Assembly (NCBI GenBank): GCA_026874595.1
Contig: CM049317.1
Location: forward strand, 20,047,882 to 20,111,881
Length of the DNA stretch: 64,000 nt
Reading direction: 5' to 3'
Source of the DNA: Sipunculus nudus
Lineage: Eukaryota; Annelida; Sipuncula; Golfingiida; Sipunculidae
The notes below the pieces were generated by a model. It worked only from the letters and a program-made list of their open reading frames with translations. It did not search any database and had not been told where the DNA came from. A program made the position numbers and the translations under genes. The stretch's first letter is position 1. Each line of letters begins with the position of its first letter. Shown piece by piece: positions 46,166 to 57,624 of the stretch.

Positions 46166-47002
46166 AGAGAACACATTTTTCTTGAGAAATAGCAAAGACC
46201 AACTTAACAGTAAATATATTTTATTGAATGATACATCCACAAACGTACCTGGATTCAGGTCACCCGATCACCATGGCAATCTGCAGGGTCGGCCTTCACG
46301 GACACATTCAACGTAATCTATGACAATCTTGGCAACTGACTCTGTTGTGTGCAACTAATAATATTATTATATTAGATGATAATGCCTGACGGAGACGGAA
46401 TAAAACTGGCGGTAACTTTAAAGCCTGAAGTGGGGATATGAAACCATTACGTGGCGCCACGTTATATTGGCCAGGTGGAAAAATGAGGTAAGGATGGCTC
46501 ATCCTTAGTTTCCTTAATGTACTCTTCCCCACAAATCGGGAGGGGGGCTTTTACGGTGAGAGCGCTCATTACGTCAATAACGGTATATTATTATGTTAAT
46601 TACATTTCTGTTTATTTTTTCTTAGGATACCGGCGGCCTAGCATGAAACATCTATCGGGCCCGATAGTCTAGGCGGGAGAGACAACTCCTGGGTAGGACA
46701 GGGCACTAGGAAATCGTACCTCCCCCTCCCTAACAGAGGAAGTAGGGTTGGGTATCTTGCTGGCGGCACATCCTCGACCGATTAATCGGACCGATTTTTG
46801 CATTCGACAGGCGATTTGGTTAGGGACTACTATTGGAAATGGTGGGCTGTACCCCGTAGGACCGCACTTTGGACCAAGCAACCCATCGACGTGATGGGAT
46901 ACGTCGATCTTAATGGGGTTCGCGGAATTATCGAATGTGGTGATGCGTACTCACTTTACCACGCCCACACAAGGCATCATGGTGGTAACATTACTTAATA
47001 TC
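46126..47002. other. insertion between the two halves of the LINE
   Basis: It starts at a (TA)n tract (46,126-46,160). The sequence from about 46,230 is less AT-rich and contains an open frame at 46,798-46,998 (WKWWAVPRRTALWTKQP, GIIECGDAYSLYHAHTRHH) and one on the other strand. I do not recognise the family. It splits the reverse transcriptase from its C-terminal part, so it is a later insertion. Confidence 0.4.
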
Positions 47003-47424
47003 TGTTACGAACCACTGTTCGTCCAGCCTATAGCTGAGTGTTTTTTTTGTGATTAAGATGTTCAACAAACCAACTGCACTCAGTGGTTGTCTAGAGCCAA
47101 GTACTTTATTATCTCCACTCAGCCCCTCACACTGGGTATGGGGATCACTTAACATGTTTTAGGCCACACCATACAAATTTAGTGACAGAAGGCAACGCCA
47201 CATTAAATCCATAACAATATCAAATCAGGGTGTAAATACACAGTTTATTGCATTATGGACTGTATACATTGTCGTTCCATCATATATAACATCTCTCTTC
47301 CCACTTAAATACCACGAGACGAAGAAGCCTGCGCGCTTCGAAAGTTCATGTGTGAATAAACAAGTGAGTCTATCTAAAAGGCTTTACTCGTTATCTTTGC
47401 CTATGCTTCAACTACAGGCTTACA
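47003..47424 (+). mobile_element. possible solo LTR
   Basis: It begins TGTTACGAACC and ends ...GGCTTACA. Inside are TATATAA (about 47,283) and, 70 bp on, AATAAA (about 47,355), in LTR order. No second copy and no clear target duplication were found. Confidence 0.25.
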
Positions 47425-47434
47425 CTGGTATACA

Positions 47435-47438
<4 letters not shown>

Positions 47439-47496
<58 letters not shown>
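47439..47496. repeat. (TA)n microsatellite
   Basis: Long pure TA array at the right end of the insertion. Confidence 0.95.
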
Positions 47497-47500
<4 letters not shown>

Positions 47501-47539
47501 TTCCTAAACTCAATAGGAAAGTTTGTCAACGGAGAGTCT

Positions 47540-47870
47540 TTTGAGGAAATAGTTCATTCTCATTTATTTCTTCTAAATTAGATTATTGCAATGTACTGTG
47601 CGAAACTCCTTCATCATGAACAAATCGACTGCAAAGTATATAGAATGCTGCGGCGAGGATAATTAAATGTGGTTCAAAATCATATCATATTACACCAATA
47701 ACGTACATTCTTCATTGGCTGCACGTGGTGAAATCAAAATGCCTTCGGTCAGCAGGTAAAAACTTACTGATCCTGCCTCTTACCGAATCTTCCTATGTAC
47801 AACATCGTACATTCATTGCTTTTGGCCAGAAACAGTGGAATGATATACCGGATATTCAAAAAGTAGCCAC
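47540..47870 (+). mobile_element. C-terminal part of the same LINE
   Basis: It reads LDYCN-like 'DYCNVLCETPSS', then NAAARIIKCGSKSYYITPI and 'LHWL..VK', then a frameshift and FGQKQWNDIP. This is the conserved post-polymerase 'RLDYCN..L', 'N.AARL', 'P.L..LHWLPV' and 'WN.LP' order of CR1/L2-type elements. Confidence 0.7.
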
Positions 47871-48479
47871 TAAGTTTTAATAATGAGAATTTTAACAGAT
47901 AATTGAAATATTATTTTTGTATGTCTTATTAAATATTGTAACCTCCTGAATGTAATATAAATATGTATATATATTTAATTTCATATCTTATAATTATGTG
48001 TTTAATTATTGCTGAATGTATTCTAACTATGTAATAGCGTTTTAGAGCATGTATCCCCATGAATTTTAAGCTTTAAAAATATTACAATTATTATTATATA
48101 TAGAAGTACAATTAGTTTATATTTCAATATTTTACATTAAAATACTTTTTGATTAAAATACAAAACACTGAGAGAAAATAAAATTAGGACTTGAAATACA
48201 ATGTTAGAATAAAAATAATTATAATTTGTAATTGTTTATATCACTTTGTAAATGTATGGCTTCTGCTTACTGAAATATATCTACTTTAGAGATGTAATGT
48301 AAATTCCGCTGGTGATTTTTATTGTTTTTATTTCTGAATAGATCACATGGCAAAGAGTACATTTTTGTTATGTAGTTTTGTTATGTTTTGTGGATATTTG
48401 CATCTGTAATATGCTGGTTGGTCGTTTTATATAACGGCCTTTTCTGGAACTGAATAAAACAGCTATGAGACTATTTCAG

Positions 48480-48545
48480 AGCGAACTGGAGAAGGGACCC
48501 TCCTGTATATGGAATAAACTATCTAATAAAAAACAAACTAGGAAC
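48480..48545 (+). pseudogene. exon C fragment of an S-type gene
   Basis: It follows 'ctatttcag|' and keeps AGCGA...CTGTATATGGAATAAACTATCTAAT, matching gene S exon C (39,449-39,344) with an internal deletion. The upstream 'ttttatataac.gccttttctgg' also matches the intron before S exon C. Confidence 0.6.
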
Positions 48546-48549
48546 TATG

Positions 48550-49370
48550 AATTGAAAAACCTGTTCAAGTGTATGTTAAGAACCTCTTTTTAAACAAAAA
48601 TGCGTGAACAGGATTTTTTTTTCATTTAAATTCTTGTTAGGATATAGTATTAATTGCCGTTTCGGTAAAGTATTTATTTGTTTACCGATTCTTTATATAT
48701 CGTATTTTTTTGTAATTTTGTTTTACAGAATCTTAATATATGTTGTAATTAGATAGCAGTGATTTTAATGAAATGCTAATTTTATTGTTAAGGCTGCAGA
48801 CGTGTTTTGCATAATTCAATATACCGTAAGTAATTATGTAAGAAGTGTTAAAACGCAAGTAATGGGAGTATAACTACATATCGGAGAGCATACATTGAGC
48901 CTTGCCCTTGTTAATTTTTTTTCTATAGGGAAAAAGCATATATATTTGCTTGAGGCGTATTTTCGGGTCTTGGCCTTAATACTGGACTTGATGCTTATTC
49001 TTTTTTTGATAAGATATGCGCCATACCCATTGGAACTGATTTTAATGAAGTGTTGGATTATTGTTTAGACGCTTTTTATCTATAATGTTTGTTATCCAAT
49101 AATTTAATGGGGAGATAACCTCGCCCACCACCATTTCAATATCCTCAACATTATCGAGGTTTTACCTCGTGAATCTTGAGTTTACTCATGAAAATTAGTA
49201 GGGTTAAAAAATTAAATAATATGAGTACCATGCTCCTTTTCAGTTATAAATTCTTCATGTTCGAAAATTCCCTTAAGCTCTTGCAATTGTTTCCAATAGT
49301 TGAAACAATATAAGAAATCATTGTATTCCCTTAATTGAAGTGTGATCAGAAATATAAACACACACACACA
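48550..49370. other. no recognisable feature
   Basis: AT-rich sequence without motifs. Confidence 0.4.
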
Positions 49371-49373
49371 GAG

Positions 49374-49377
<4 letters not shown>

Positions 49378-49457
<80 letters not shown>
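49378..49457. repeat. (TA)n followed by (GA)n
   Basis: TA array to about 49,414, then GA array to 49,457, abutting a SINE-like repeat. Confidence 0.95.
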
Positions 49458-49459
<2 letters not shown>

Positions 49460-49460
<1 letters not shown>

Positions 49461-49612
49461 TATGAATAGCCATGCTAGTCCATTGTTTATATAGATTAAA
49501 GTAAAATACAGAGAAAAGTCGGTTCACTGTGGTTGGACACGAACCTATGATCTTCCGAATTCCAGTCGGCTGCTTTAACCACTAAGCTACGACATATCCC
49601 TAACACCTGTGT
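49460..49612 (-). mobile_element. tRNA-derived SINE-like repeat
   Basis: On the minus strand an A-box TAGCTTAGTGG (49,589-49,579) and a B-box GGTTCGTGTCC (49,545-49,535) lie at tRNA-like spacing. An AAGTCGGTTC stretch and 'gaatagccatgctggt' follow, both found again near 54,600-54,830. The cloverleaf is imperfect, so this is a derived repeat and not a tRNA gene. Confidence 0.6.
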
Positions 49613-49789
49613 ATAGTTGGATCTGTCCACTTTTATATAAACATGCAAAGGGACATAATGGTAGTGATATCAAGGTGCCACCCGCCACATGTGTTGGCAA
49701 GGCGACTTTGCATGCAGTAGGGAGAGCATATGGCCTTAACTGGTGTGCGGCAAATATTATATAGGGATGTGTGAATAGCCATGCTGGTT

Positions 49790-49794
<5 letters not shown>

Positions 49795-49850
<56 letters not shown>

Positions 49851-49953
49851 ATATATATAAGATATACTTTTCTTCAGAGTTTTCTTCAAAGTTATACCGC
49901 TCTGGCCTAGCTTGTAGGCCATAGAGCACTTTACATCGGAGGGTAACACTACC

Positions 49954-50005
<52 letters not shown>
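49795..50005. repeat. (TA)n arrays around the shared 60-bp block
   Basis: TA arrays at 49,795-49,850 and 49,957-50,005. Between them, 49,897-49,957 repeats the block found at 22,236-22,296. Confidence 0.9.
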
Positions 50006-50007
<2 letters not shown>

Positions 50008-50024
50008 AAGTAGAATACACGTCA

Positions 50025-50110
50025 TTTAACACCCGACCGGAAACGAAACCGTGATCTACCGAATTCCGATCTTCTGCTTTACCCATTAAGGATCTCAATC
50101 CCCTCGTGAA
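50025..50110 (-). mobile_element. tRNA-derived SINE-like repeat, second copy
   Basis: The minus strand has GATCCTTAATGGGTAAAGCAG, GGAATTCGGTAGATCA and GGTTTCGTTTCC, the same layout as 49,612-49,460 with divergence. Confidence 0.5.
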
Positions 50111-50114
50111 AAGA

Positions 50115-51005
50115 AACCCTAATAGCAGAAATAGTTACTCATGTGCAGAAATAACAATGAGAATTGTAAACAGGAGAGATATTGTGGATTTTTGAGTTGA
50201 GTTCAGAAGTCATAACGGACTTGTGTAACTATCGAGCTAATCTAGGGGACTAACTTACAATGCGTCTGACATATGGTGCAAATGGAATCACGCGACATTT
50301 CTACTAGCCTCTGCAGAAACCTGGTTCAGCTTTAATTAAGACTATATTGGCAAGAGACACAGCTGGATATCTCAAAATGTAATTATAGTTTAGTTTCAAA
50401 ATGATTGTCAACACCTTTGCCTTTTTAAACATATTAAGTTACAGCAGCTATCTAGCAGATAATTAAAGGATAATTGCTAGAGTGAAGAACACAATACGTT
50501 CGAATCCATCCTTTATCATTGAACCTTTTTTTGACTAATCGCTCCAGTGTTATAGAGAGGCAGAGATGTGAGTATCTTCCTCTCGTTTATCTGACAAGGT
50601 GACACAATCTATGCATCGTCTTCCTTTTCAATCCGTATGAAATACTTACCTCAACTGATACTATTTTATTATCTTTGTTCTAAATGCATGATCTTTGGAT
50701 AATTTATGGAAAATGAAAAATGTGAAGAGATGAATAAAATATGCATTCCTTTTCTGATAATTTTGTTTTATCCAAAATTACATATCTTTATTCAGTTTAC
50801 AAATATGAGCACAAGTATGGTCAGGCTATATCTATTTCTTCTGATGGCGCCTTGTACAAAACTAGGAACAAGTGCAACGAGAGTGAAATGCAAGTAGATT
50901 TACTTTACATCTCATTTTATAGAATGACAAATAAGGCTGTTGTCGTTTAAACACGACTTTTCCTTCATATCATATTTTACCTATAGATATACCTGGAAAC
51001 CTGGG
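50115..51005. other. upstream of gene T
   Basis: No exon recognised. Overlapping frames at 50,706-50,950 have no motif. Confidence 0.35.
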
Positions 51006-51010
51006 AATCA

Positions 51011-52341
51011 GTGCCGGAGATGAATATATTATGCATTGGTTTATATTTACGCCTTAATGAAATGGTAAACATGGTGCCCACTTTAACATTGCTCGATAAC
51101 ACCAGGATCATTTATATCCCAAGCACATTTTGCGACAGTGCAGGTATATTCTTATCCAAGCTTATTTTTATCAACACATTGTTAATCTTGGAAAGTGATA
51201 TGGTCTCAGCCTATTTTCTTATAAGGGACTATGTTAAATATATATATTTATATTTGCGTTTTATGTGCCATTTATCTTTTTTAATTTCATTTCATATAAC
51301 TCCAATTTTAATTATGTACGTTTTTCTAAATGTACATGGGTTTGTTTATAAAGAAGTTGAAGACATAATAATAAAAATAACGAAAGAGATAGGCCAACCT
51401 GTGGAACAGGGAAGTAATATGGACATTTAAAATGTTATTCCCGCCATGTTTTAGGGGATAAATAGATTTAACATACGCATTTAAAAACAGGAATTTCGAC
51501 TTTAATTTACAGCTAATGACGTAGCAGAAATTTTATCGCAAATGAACAAGCTAACCGGCATCTTTGAAAGGCATGATCCGGAAGCACGTTTCATACAGAT
51601 ATACAACCCCAAAGCATACGTTTTACCGCCTCGAGTTATACTACTGAAATACAAAGGCGAGTATGTAATTCGTTACATTTAATAATAAATATTTACACCT
51701 ATGTATGTAATTATCAATATTTACTGATAGATTTCCTTATCTTGTTGTGGACTCACGTAAGTACAGCTAACAGCAACTAGAAGCATGCCAACTATTAATG
51801 GGCTAGCGAGTTTTTTTTGTATTTACATTACCCTTATTAACAACCCCAGATGACATAAAAGCACAGCAAACTGAATATATGGACACCCTGAAGAAAGTCA
51901 TTCGGCGAAATGAGCAGATTGACATATATGGAGAAATAGCCGTACATTTATACAGCAATGAAGAAGATGCAGAACAGGATAAGGTTTTGGAGCTTGGAAA
52001 GTATGTTCATTTGCCGAATATGTACCTGATCTTAAAAAACATATTGTATAAATAAACCAAACTTACTTTAAAAAAAATAACTAATTAATCAGATTAGCAT
52101 TTACGGTTCATGTTGAAATATATATGATTGGAATCGTCAAGAAATTTACTTACGATCAGGAAAAGGTTTAATATGTGAATATCACAGTTATTTATTTGTT
52201 TTAAAGAACTTATTCCTCAGGTTTCATGTCTGAAATGTTTTGCAGTAATTCACGAATATTTTCAGAGCAATAGCTGTATGGAAGAAGGATATAGGCGCCA
52301 AGAAGTGGAGACTTACCCACAATATTTGGAATGCAAACTGA
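51011..52341 (+). CDS. NTF2-like (SnoaL/DUF4440-type) protein, gene T
   Basis: Exons: 51,011-51,143 (start exon, donor GCAG|gtatat), 51,513-51,656 (A, acceptor aatttacag|), 51,850-52,000 (B, 151 nt, acceptor accccag|, donor GGAAA|gtatgt) and 52,266-52,341 (C, acceptor ttttcag|, TGA). The total is 504 nt, 167 residues, in phase and without stops. Exon A gives LTGIFERHDPEARFIQIYNP and AYVLPP. B gives NEQIDIYGEIAVHLYSNEED and LELGK. C gives AIAVWKKDIGAKKWRLTHNI and WNAN. The exon A donor must be GC (AAAG|gcgagt), a permitted GC-AG intron. The Q genes have gt at the aligned position. The start is uncertain: several in-frame Met codons lie in exon 1, which is hydrophobic. The C-terminus is about eight residues shorter than in Q (TGA where Q-left has TGG). 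Confidence 0.65.
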
Positions 52342-53560
52342 AGAAACCTTTACATCGACTAGATATCAATCATGAAGCAAATAAATATGATTCTTCAACA
52401 AAGAAATGATATTGTAATGCTCATATTCTCTTAGTGTCCATCAGCTAAAAACGGAATTGATAAGAAGACACTCGCGCCCTATTGTTTTTATGAATTGAAT
52501 GGTATATAGAGTTGCCAATGTTTACGATGTATATAATGCTGTATTATAGTCCCGTGTTTTGAGTACGTTATTAAGTTATCCGGACAAAACAGTCGACGGA
52601 ATGCTAATTGTATGTTATACCGGAAACGTTATAATGTTAATATAACAGAAAAAAATTAATATTAAATCCGAACCTGTCATAAGAACAAGGTTGGCAAAAC
52701 GTGAATGCATATACAGTAACGGTTTGGAATCAAGAGCTTCTGCGTCGCTGACTTAGCTTCAGTTTTTAACACTTGGGCATACCATAAAGACAAGGGATGG
52801 CCTTTTAAGAAAGATTTGAGCTCTGTTGGTATTCCGAATACCGTTCGTATCATGAACACCAGCGACATAAGAAATCCATAGTTTAATTTTAGAAAGCGTG
52901 TATAAATGCACTACATTTTATCTTTGTTTCAGGCGGTATATATTTTTACCAGTCCTTAATTGGAGAAAGACAGTTATTGCTTATATTGTTTGTGTGTGTG
53001 TGTGTGTGTGTGGAAACACCTCTTGTAAATTTAGAAATGTTTCGAACCTGAAGAATATATAGTCGAAAGAGAGCATTGCACTTGTAACATTTTAAGGCTT
53101 ACTAGGAGACGTGCATAAATGAAATGTAACCATCAGATAAAACGTTTTAATCACATAAATGTTGAAAATGTAATCGAGTAAAGAGTTCTTTATTGCAGTG
53201 CTCTATGGGAGTTTTCTTAGCCTATTACTGTGCTCTTTTGGCAACCTATGATTCACGCTTGATTTGAATGGTAAATATGGTGAACATTTCAGCATTGCTA
53301 CTACAGTCTAGACGAGTTTCTTTTGCAATCATGTCTTTTATAAATCTAAATCTTGAAAGAATCCAAAAGAAATCCATCATCTCAATTTTACAATGATATT
53401 TTATTTCACTGATCCCTGAGAATTATGCAATATTGTATTAGAGTGTGACCCAATGATCACGTGTGAATTATGATGCTTTTAAAATATGAAGTAAACTTTC
53501 CCAATGGATAATTAAACACATTATCTTGGGTTTTGTTTGAAAAGGAATTTTTTAGTTGAG
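52342..53560 (+). repeat. block shared with the outer arms
   Basis: It is diverged but collinear with 36,830-38,700 (right arm): 'ttttgagtac.ttat.aagt', 'gtcgacggaatgct.attgt', 'ttattgcagtgctc' and the 'atggtg...' stretch near 53,278. So the duplication that made gene T copied the gene plus over 1 kb downstream. A (TG)n run lies at 52,988-53,012. Confidence 0.65.
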
Positions 53561-53734
53561 AGCGGTTATATATGGTTTCGTTCCATTAATAACATTAATC
53601 ACATATATCGCGTGGGTAAATATAAATATATAATTGACAAAGGTAAACATTGGTAAACCCAAATCATGTTTTTGACAGGAAGATTTTTTTTATAATGACT
53701 GGAGAGCACCAGATTACGTTATTTGATGAGACAC

Positions 53735-53930
53735 TATACTGTAGTGGACAAAGGAACAGTAACACGTGTGGTTTGTCTCCGCTGGTGACGCTGGTTCGAT
53801 TCTCAGCTTGGCAGTAAGGGTTCGTGGCATGGTGTCATGACAAGGTCGGTTTTTAATTTGGGGGCTCTGATTTTCTTCGCCAGTACAGCCTGCCAAACGG
53901 CTGAGGCATGGATAAGGTCTTACACAAGTT
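53735..53930 (+). mobile_element. tRNA-derived SINE-like repeat
   Basis: B-box GGTTCGATTCT, then CAGCTTGGCAGTAAGG and a tail like that in the three tandem units. This copy is the least diverged from the tRNA consensus at the B-box. Confidence 0.6.
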
Positions 53931-53934
53931 CCTT

Positions 53935-54515
53935 TTTATTTATTTTTTGTCGTAAAATCTATTTCAGTTGAAAGTCACAATTTGAATATAAAATATCCAC
54001 TCTTAATGCTTCATAAACATATTACACACTCCTTTTATGTCATCCTATTTTTTTCAGTGACTGCTGATACCTGTGATATCTTTGCTAGTTTTAGGAAATC
54101 AGACCAGTTCTTATCTATGGTGGATTGAACTGAAGTGTACATGATTTCAAAATTTCACAAGTAAATCAAATAAAATTTTATAGCATCATGACGGCATTAT
54201 TTATCCATGTGCAAAATAAAATTATATTTTAACTTATTCATTTTTTATAACAAAAATAATGATTATATTTTTATTGAAAATCCGCATCAATGTCCTCCAC
54301 TATCAAAAGTAAAGGTTTAAGAATTATTAAGTAATGAACTATAATAATATAAAATGCCTAAATACGGAATTATTATCAAATGTTATAGTCATTGATGTGG
54401 TTGAATAAATCCAAGGTCAAAATAATAATTATATACAAAGAACAAAGACATAAAACTGACTATGAAGTTTGCTTTTTGTTAAAGATATGGCAAATGTGGA
54501 GGACAATTTTGTTTA
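53935..54515. other. no recognisable feature
   Basis: AT-rich sequence. The end (54,490-54,515, 'tgtggaggacaattttgtttag') matches the tandem units at 28,736 and 29,887. Confidence 0.4.
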
Positions 54516-54516
54516 G

Positions 54517-54520
<4 letters not shown>

Positions 54521-54576
<56 letters not shown>

Positions 54577-54678
54577 TGTGTATACCCTTCAAACAATAAA
54601 CCATGAACCAGCATGGCTATTCACACATCTCTCTCACTCTCCCTTTTTCTCTCTCTCTCCCTCTCCCTCTCTCTCTCG

Positions 54679-54738
<60 letters not shown>

Positions 54739-54881
54739 TTATATACAAAAGTCGGTTCACTGGCAGAGAACCGACTTTTCTGTGTTATCCCTTCCATCTA
54801 TAAACAATGAACCAGCATAGCCATTCATACATCTCTCTCTCCCTCTCCCCTCTCTCTCTCTCCCTCTCTCTCTCTCTCTCT

Positions 54882-54931
<50 letters not shown>

Positions 54932-54945
54932 GTATATATATATAT
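54521..54945. repeat. (TA)n and (CT)n complex with SINE pieces
   Basis: TA arrays at 54,521-54,573, 54,680-54,740 and 54,885-54,945, CT-rich runs at 54,630-54,680 and 54,830-54,884, and two copies of 'aaccagcat.gctattca.acatctctc'. Confidence 0.9.
54747..54779. repeat. 12-bp hairpin made from SINE sequence
   Basis: AAAAGTCGGTTC, a 9-base loop, GAACCGACTTTT. The arm is the same sequence that starts the SINE body at 49,514-49,526. Confidence 0.85.
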
Positions 54946-55029
54946 AAATTAATTTCTTGCCTATGGTGTTGTCCTACAGTTCGATTGAAAAGTTAATCCA
55001 AGAGTGTATCTAAAAGGCGAAATAGGGAA

Positions 55030-55780
55030 GTACATATAAACATCTGCGATTGATTATGTCTGAACAAGAGCTAATGAATTTAGACTCTTTTCGAATTCCG
55101 TAAACATTAAACATGAACTCTCATTTGAATTATACATTTTAAATGTTGGTTCATGTCCATTTAGTGATATACATATTAAAACGTGAAAAATTACATGTTT
55201 ATTATCCATGGCCTGTCTCACCTACACTAAGTGTAAGATGCAAACGACACACAGGTACCATAAGCTCTGAATACACGACTCAGTAGCAATTTAAATTTGT
55301 TTGGTAAGCCCACTTGAATTCTGACACTAGTCATACGAAAAATGATGAATTAACAGAAACAAAGCATATAAACCAAAGTGTAAATCGTTTTATATACAGG
55401 TAATTTTCTGCGTCACGCACAAGTCAGTTTTCACCATGTACACATGCTGTCTGAAATCCCATGAATACACAAGAGGAGTTTCTACATAGGGTGTTTGGTT
55501 AGAAAGTTAACAATTCGTCTTCATCTGATAAAACATTATACCTTTATGCAGCGAGATGTTGTGAGAAATTGCAAATATATCGCTGTTTCATCATTGAACC
55601 TGAAAGGACTTTTCTCATCATAATTAAGCATATCTATGAGCTGCCCGGAGTAAGTTGCTATATTGCTCAATGGTTCCGTAAGTAAGGCTTAATTTTCCTG
55701 TATCTACAGAAAAACATGATTTTTTGGCCGATGGTTAAATTTCAACCTGTACAGCTAGGATATCCCTTTCAAGATATGTA
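55030..55780. repeat. diverged copy of the 745-bp segment of unit 3
   Basis: Collinear with 30,040-30,792 ('aacatct.cgat', 'cattaaacatgaac.ctcat.tgaattatacattt', 'cagagcttat' on the minus strand). It includes a W frame on the minus strand at about 55,692-55,556 (KSPFRFNDETAIY), whose 3' part is frameshifted. Confidence 0.7.
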
Positions 55781-55921
55781 ACATATTATTGCCTTATAAT
55801 ACAACTACTCTCAAAGGTACGATTCATCAAAAATATTGTTTGCTTTTTCATGCCTACACTTTTGCAAAATGTAATGAAGAGGAACCAGTAATATGTTGTA
55901 TTCCATTTACTTTCTCTGCAG

Positions 55922-56290
55922 CTGATGACAAAACGCAGATAACCTTGAAAACGAACATGTTTTTTAAAGCATTCCATAAGTGCAAGGTAGAAGAAATAAT
56001 GGATATTAAAAGGAAATGCAGTTTTCATTTATTAACCAGGGGAAGGTGCTATACACGGATAATGTGTTTTTTTTTTCTTAAAACAATCTTTACCATTTTT
56101 TTTTTTAATTCTCCTCGATCAGTTTACGCATCCTTGTTTTCCTAACCTTAACTTGTCAAAAAAGCACCCTATAATCAGCTCACCGAGCAAGAATTAACCG
56201 AATTTGTTTGGAACCATTTTTCAGTAAAATATTCAGTAAAATACAGTTTATTAAATACTGTTAAGCTGTCCTAAGTTGTGTGAAAGGAGG

Positions 56291-56346
<56 letters not shown>

Positions 56347-57619
56347 AATAAATACATTTTCGAGGTATACAAGAGTATATCTTTTTTTTTTGATTGGATT
56401 GATACAATGGATAATGTAAAGCATGAATTTTGTATCAAGAAACTTTATATATATATATATATATATATGTCACGGCCGTCTAGGATAGCCAAGTCTTCCG
56501 TCTCAAGACGTTTACAAATACCTCCAACGCGTGGTTGATATAAAACTTTATTCACACCTGATCAAACATCTCTCACGCGAAGTAGAGACTCTCAAGAAAG
56601 AAACGAGATACGTTCAGTTCCATGTATTACTGGAAACTCAAGCTTACGCCATGTTTTGTAATTATGAACGAATTACAGTTATGAGACTAATTACTTTTTA
56701 CATGCGCAAATTGATTATAAAATGAATACTGCAAAATATTTTAACAACACTCGTCTCTTTTAACCATTCAAGGAACGTAAATACACCAATTGTTTAGTGT
56801 TAATACATAGTAAAATGAAGTGCTCTTACCTGTCAAGAGAGAAACGAGATACGTTCAGTTCCATGTATCACTGGAAACTGAAACAACGACTCTCTTGACC
56901 CACTGACCTTAACACAGTCACGTGAGAAAACTGGTTTGGCCATGAGAAATGAGAAAATTATTGAAAACAACAATAGAAACAATCGAAGCAGACCAGGCAA
57001 TGAGAAACAATGGCTATAAACCACGAGGCAAAGAGCGCGACCAGCAAACAAACCAGGCTAAACCTGAAACATAATTTATATCACAGACACCACGTTGTTT
57101 CATATCCTTTACATATAAATATATATAAATATATATGCCTGTGTCTTTATATAAATTTGCTGTGAGCATATTTACGCCATTTTTCCCAGATAAAGTAAGT
57201 AAATTTATAGCCGAAAAAAATCGAAGAGGTGAAAGGAATCTATGTTCAGACACAGACTGCCGAAGTCTTTGAAAGACTTTGAATTCATTATGAAGAAGAG
57301 GGGCCAAAACACACAATTTGTACTCGAAGGAAGTAAGTTGTTGAGCTCACTGGATGCCCTTAAGTTCCATTGTGTACATAACTGCTACTATCGAGTCATG
57401 TCGCTACATGAAAATTCCATCTGCACTTTTAATCATGCATATTGATTAAAACGAATTCAAAATAATGATATTTATTATAATATTGAAAGGATAAAAGCAT
57501 GGTCATGTATGTTCATACACCCATATTGTTCCAGAGGAATTCTTGTTTGGAAAAAGAACACCAGGTCGAACGAATGGAAAATCTATATCACCTTTGGAGC
57601 AGATATTAACGCCTCATGA
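55922..57619 (+). pseudogene. NTF2-like gene U (P-type), dead
   Basis: Exon A starts at 55,922 (acceptor ctctgcag|): DDKTQITLKTNMFFKAFHKC, KVEEIMDI, then frame loss before the 'PPG' turn. Exon B starts at 57,190 (acceptor tttcccag|): DKVSKFIAEK, then an extra A in an A run shifts the frame (GIYVQTQTAEVF in the true frame), and a second break precedes HYEEEGPKHTI. Exon C is 57,535-57,619 (acceptor tgttccag|): ILVWKKNTRSNEWKIYITFG and ADINAS, then TGA, fully open. It has the eight-base A/G run used here as reference for the expanded A runs in the tandem units. (TA)n arrays lie in the first intron (56,298-56,342, 56,446-56,467). Confidence 0.75.
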
Positions 57620-57624
57620 CAAAA

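Noticed and set aside
49500-49612. A functional tRNA gene
   Set aside because: A- and B-boxes are present, but the stems do not pair well and related copies are diverged and embedded in a longer repeat.
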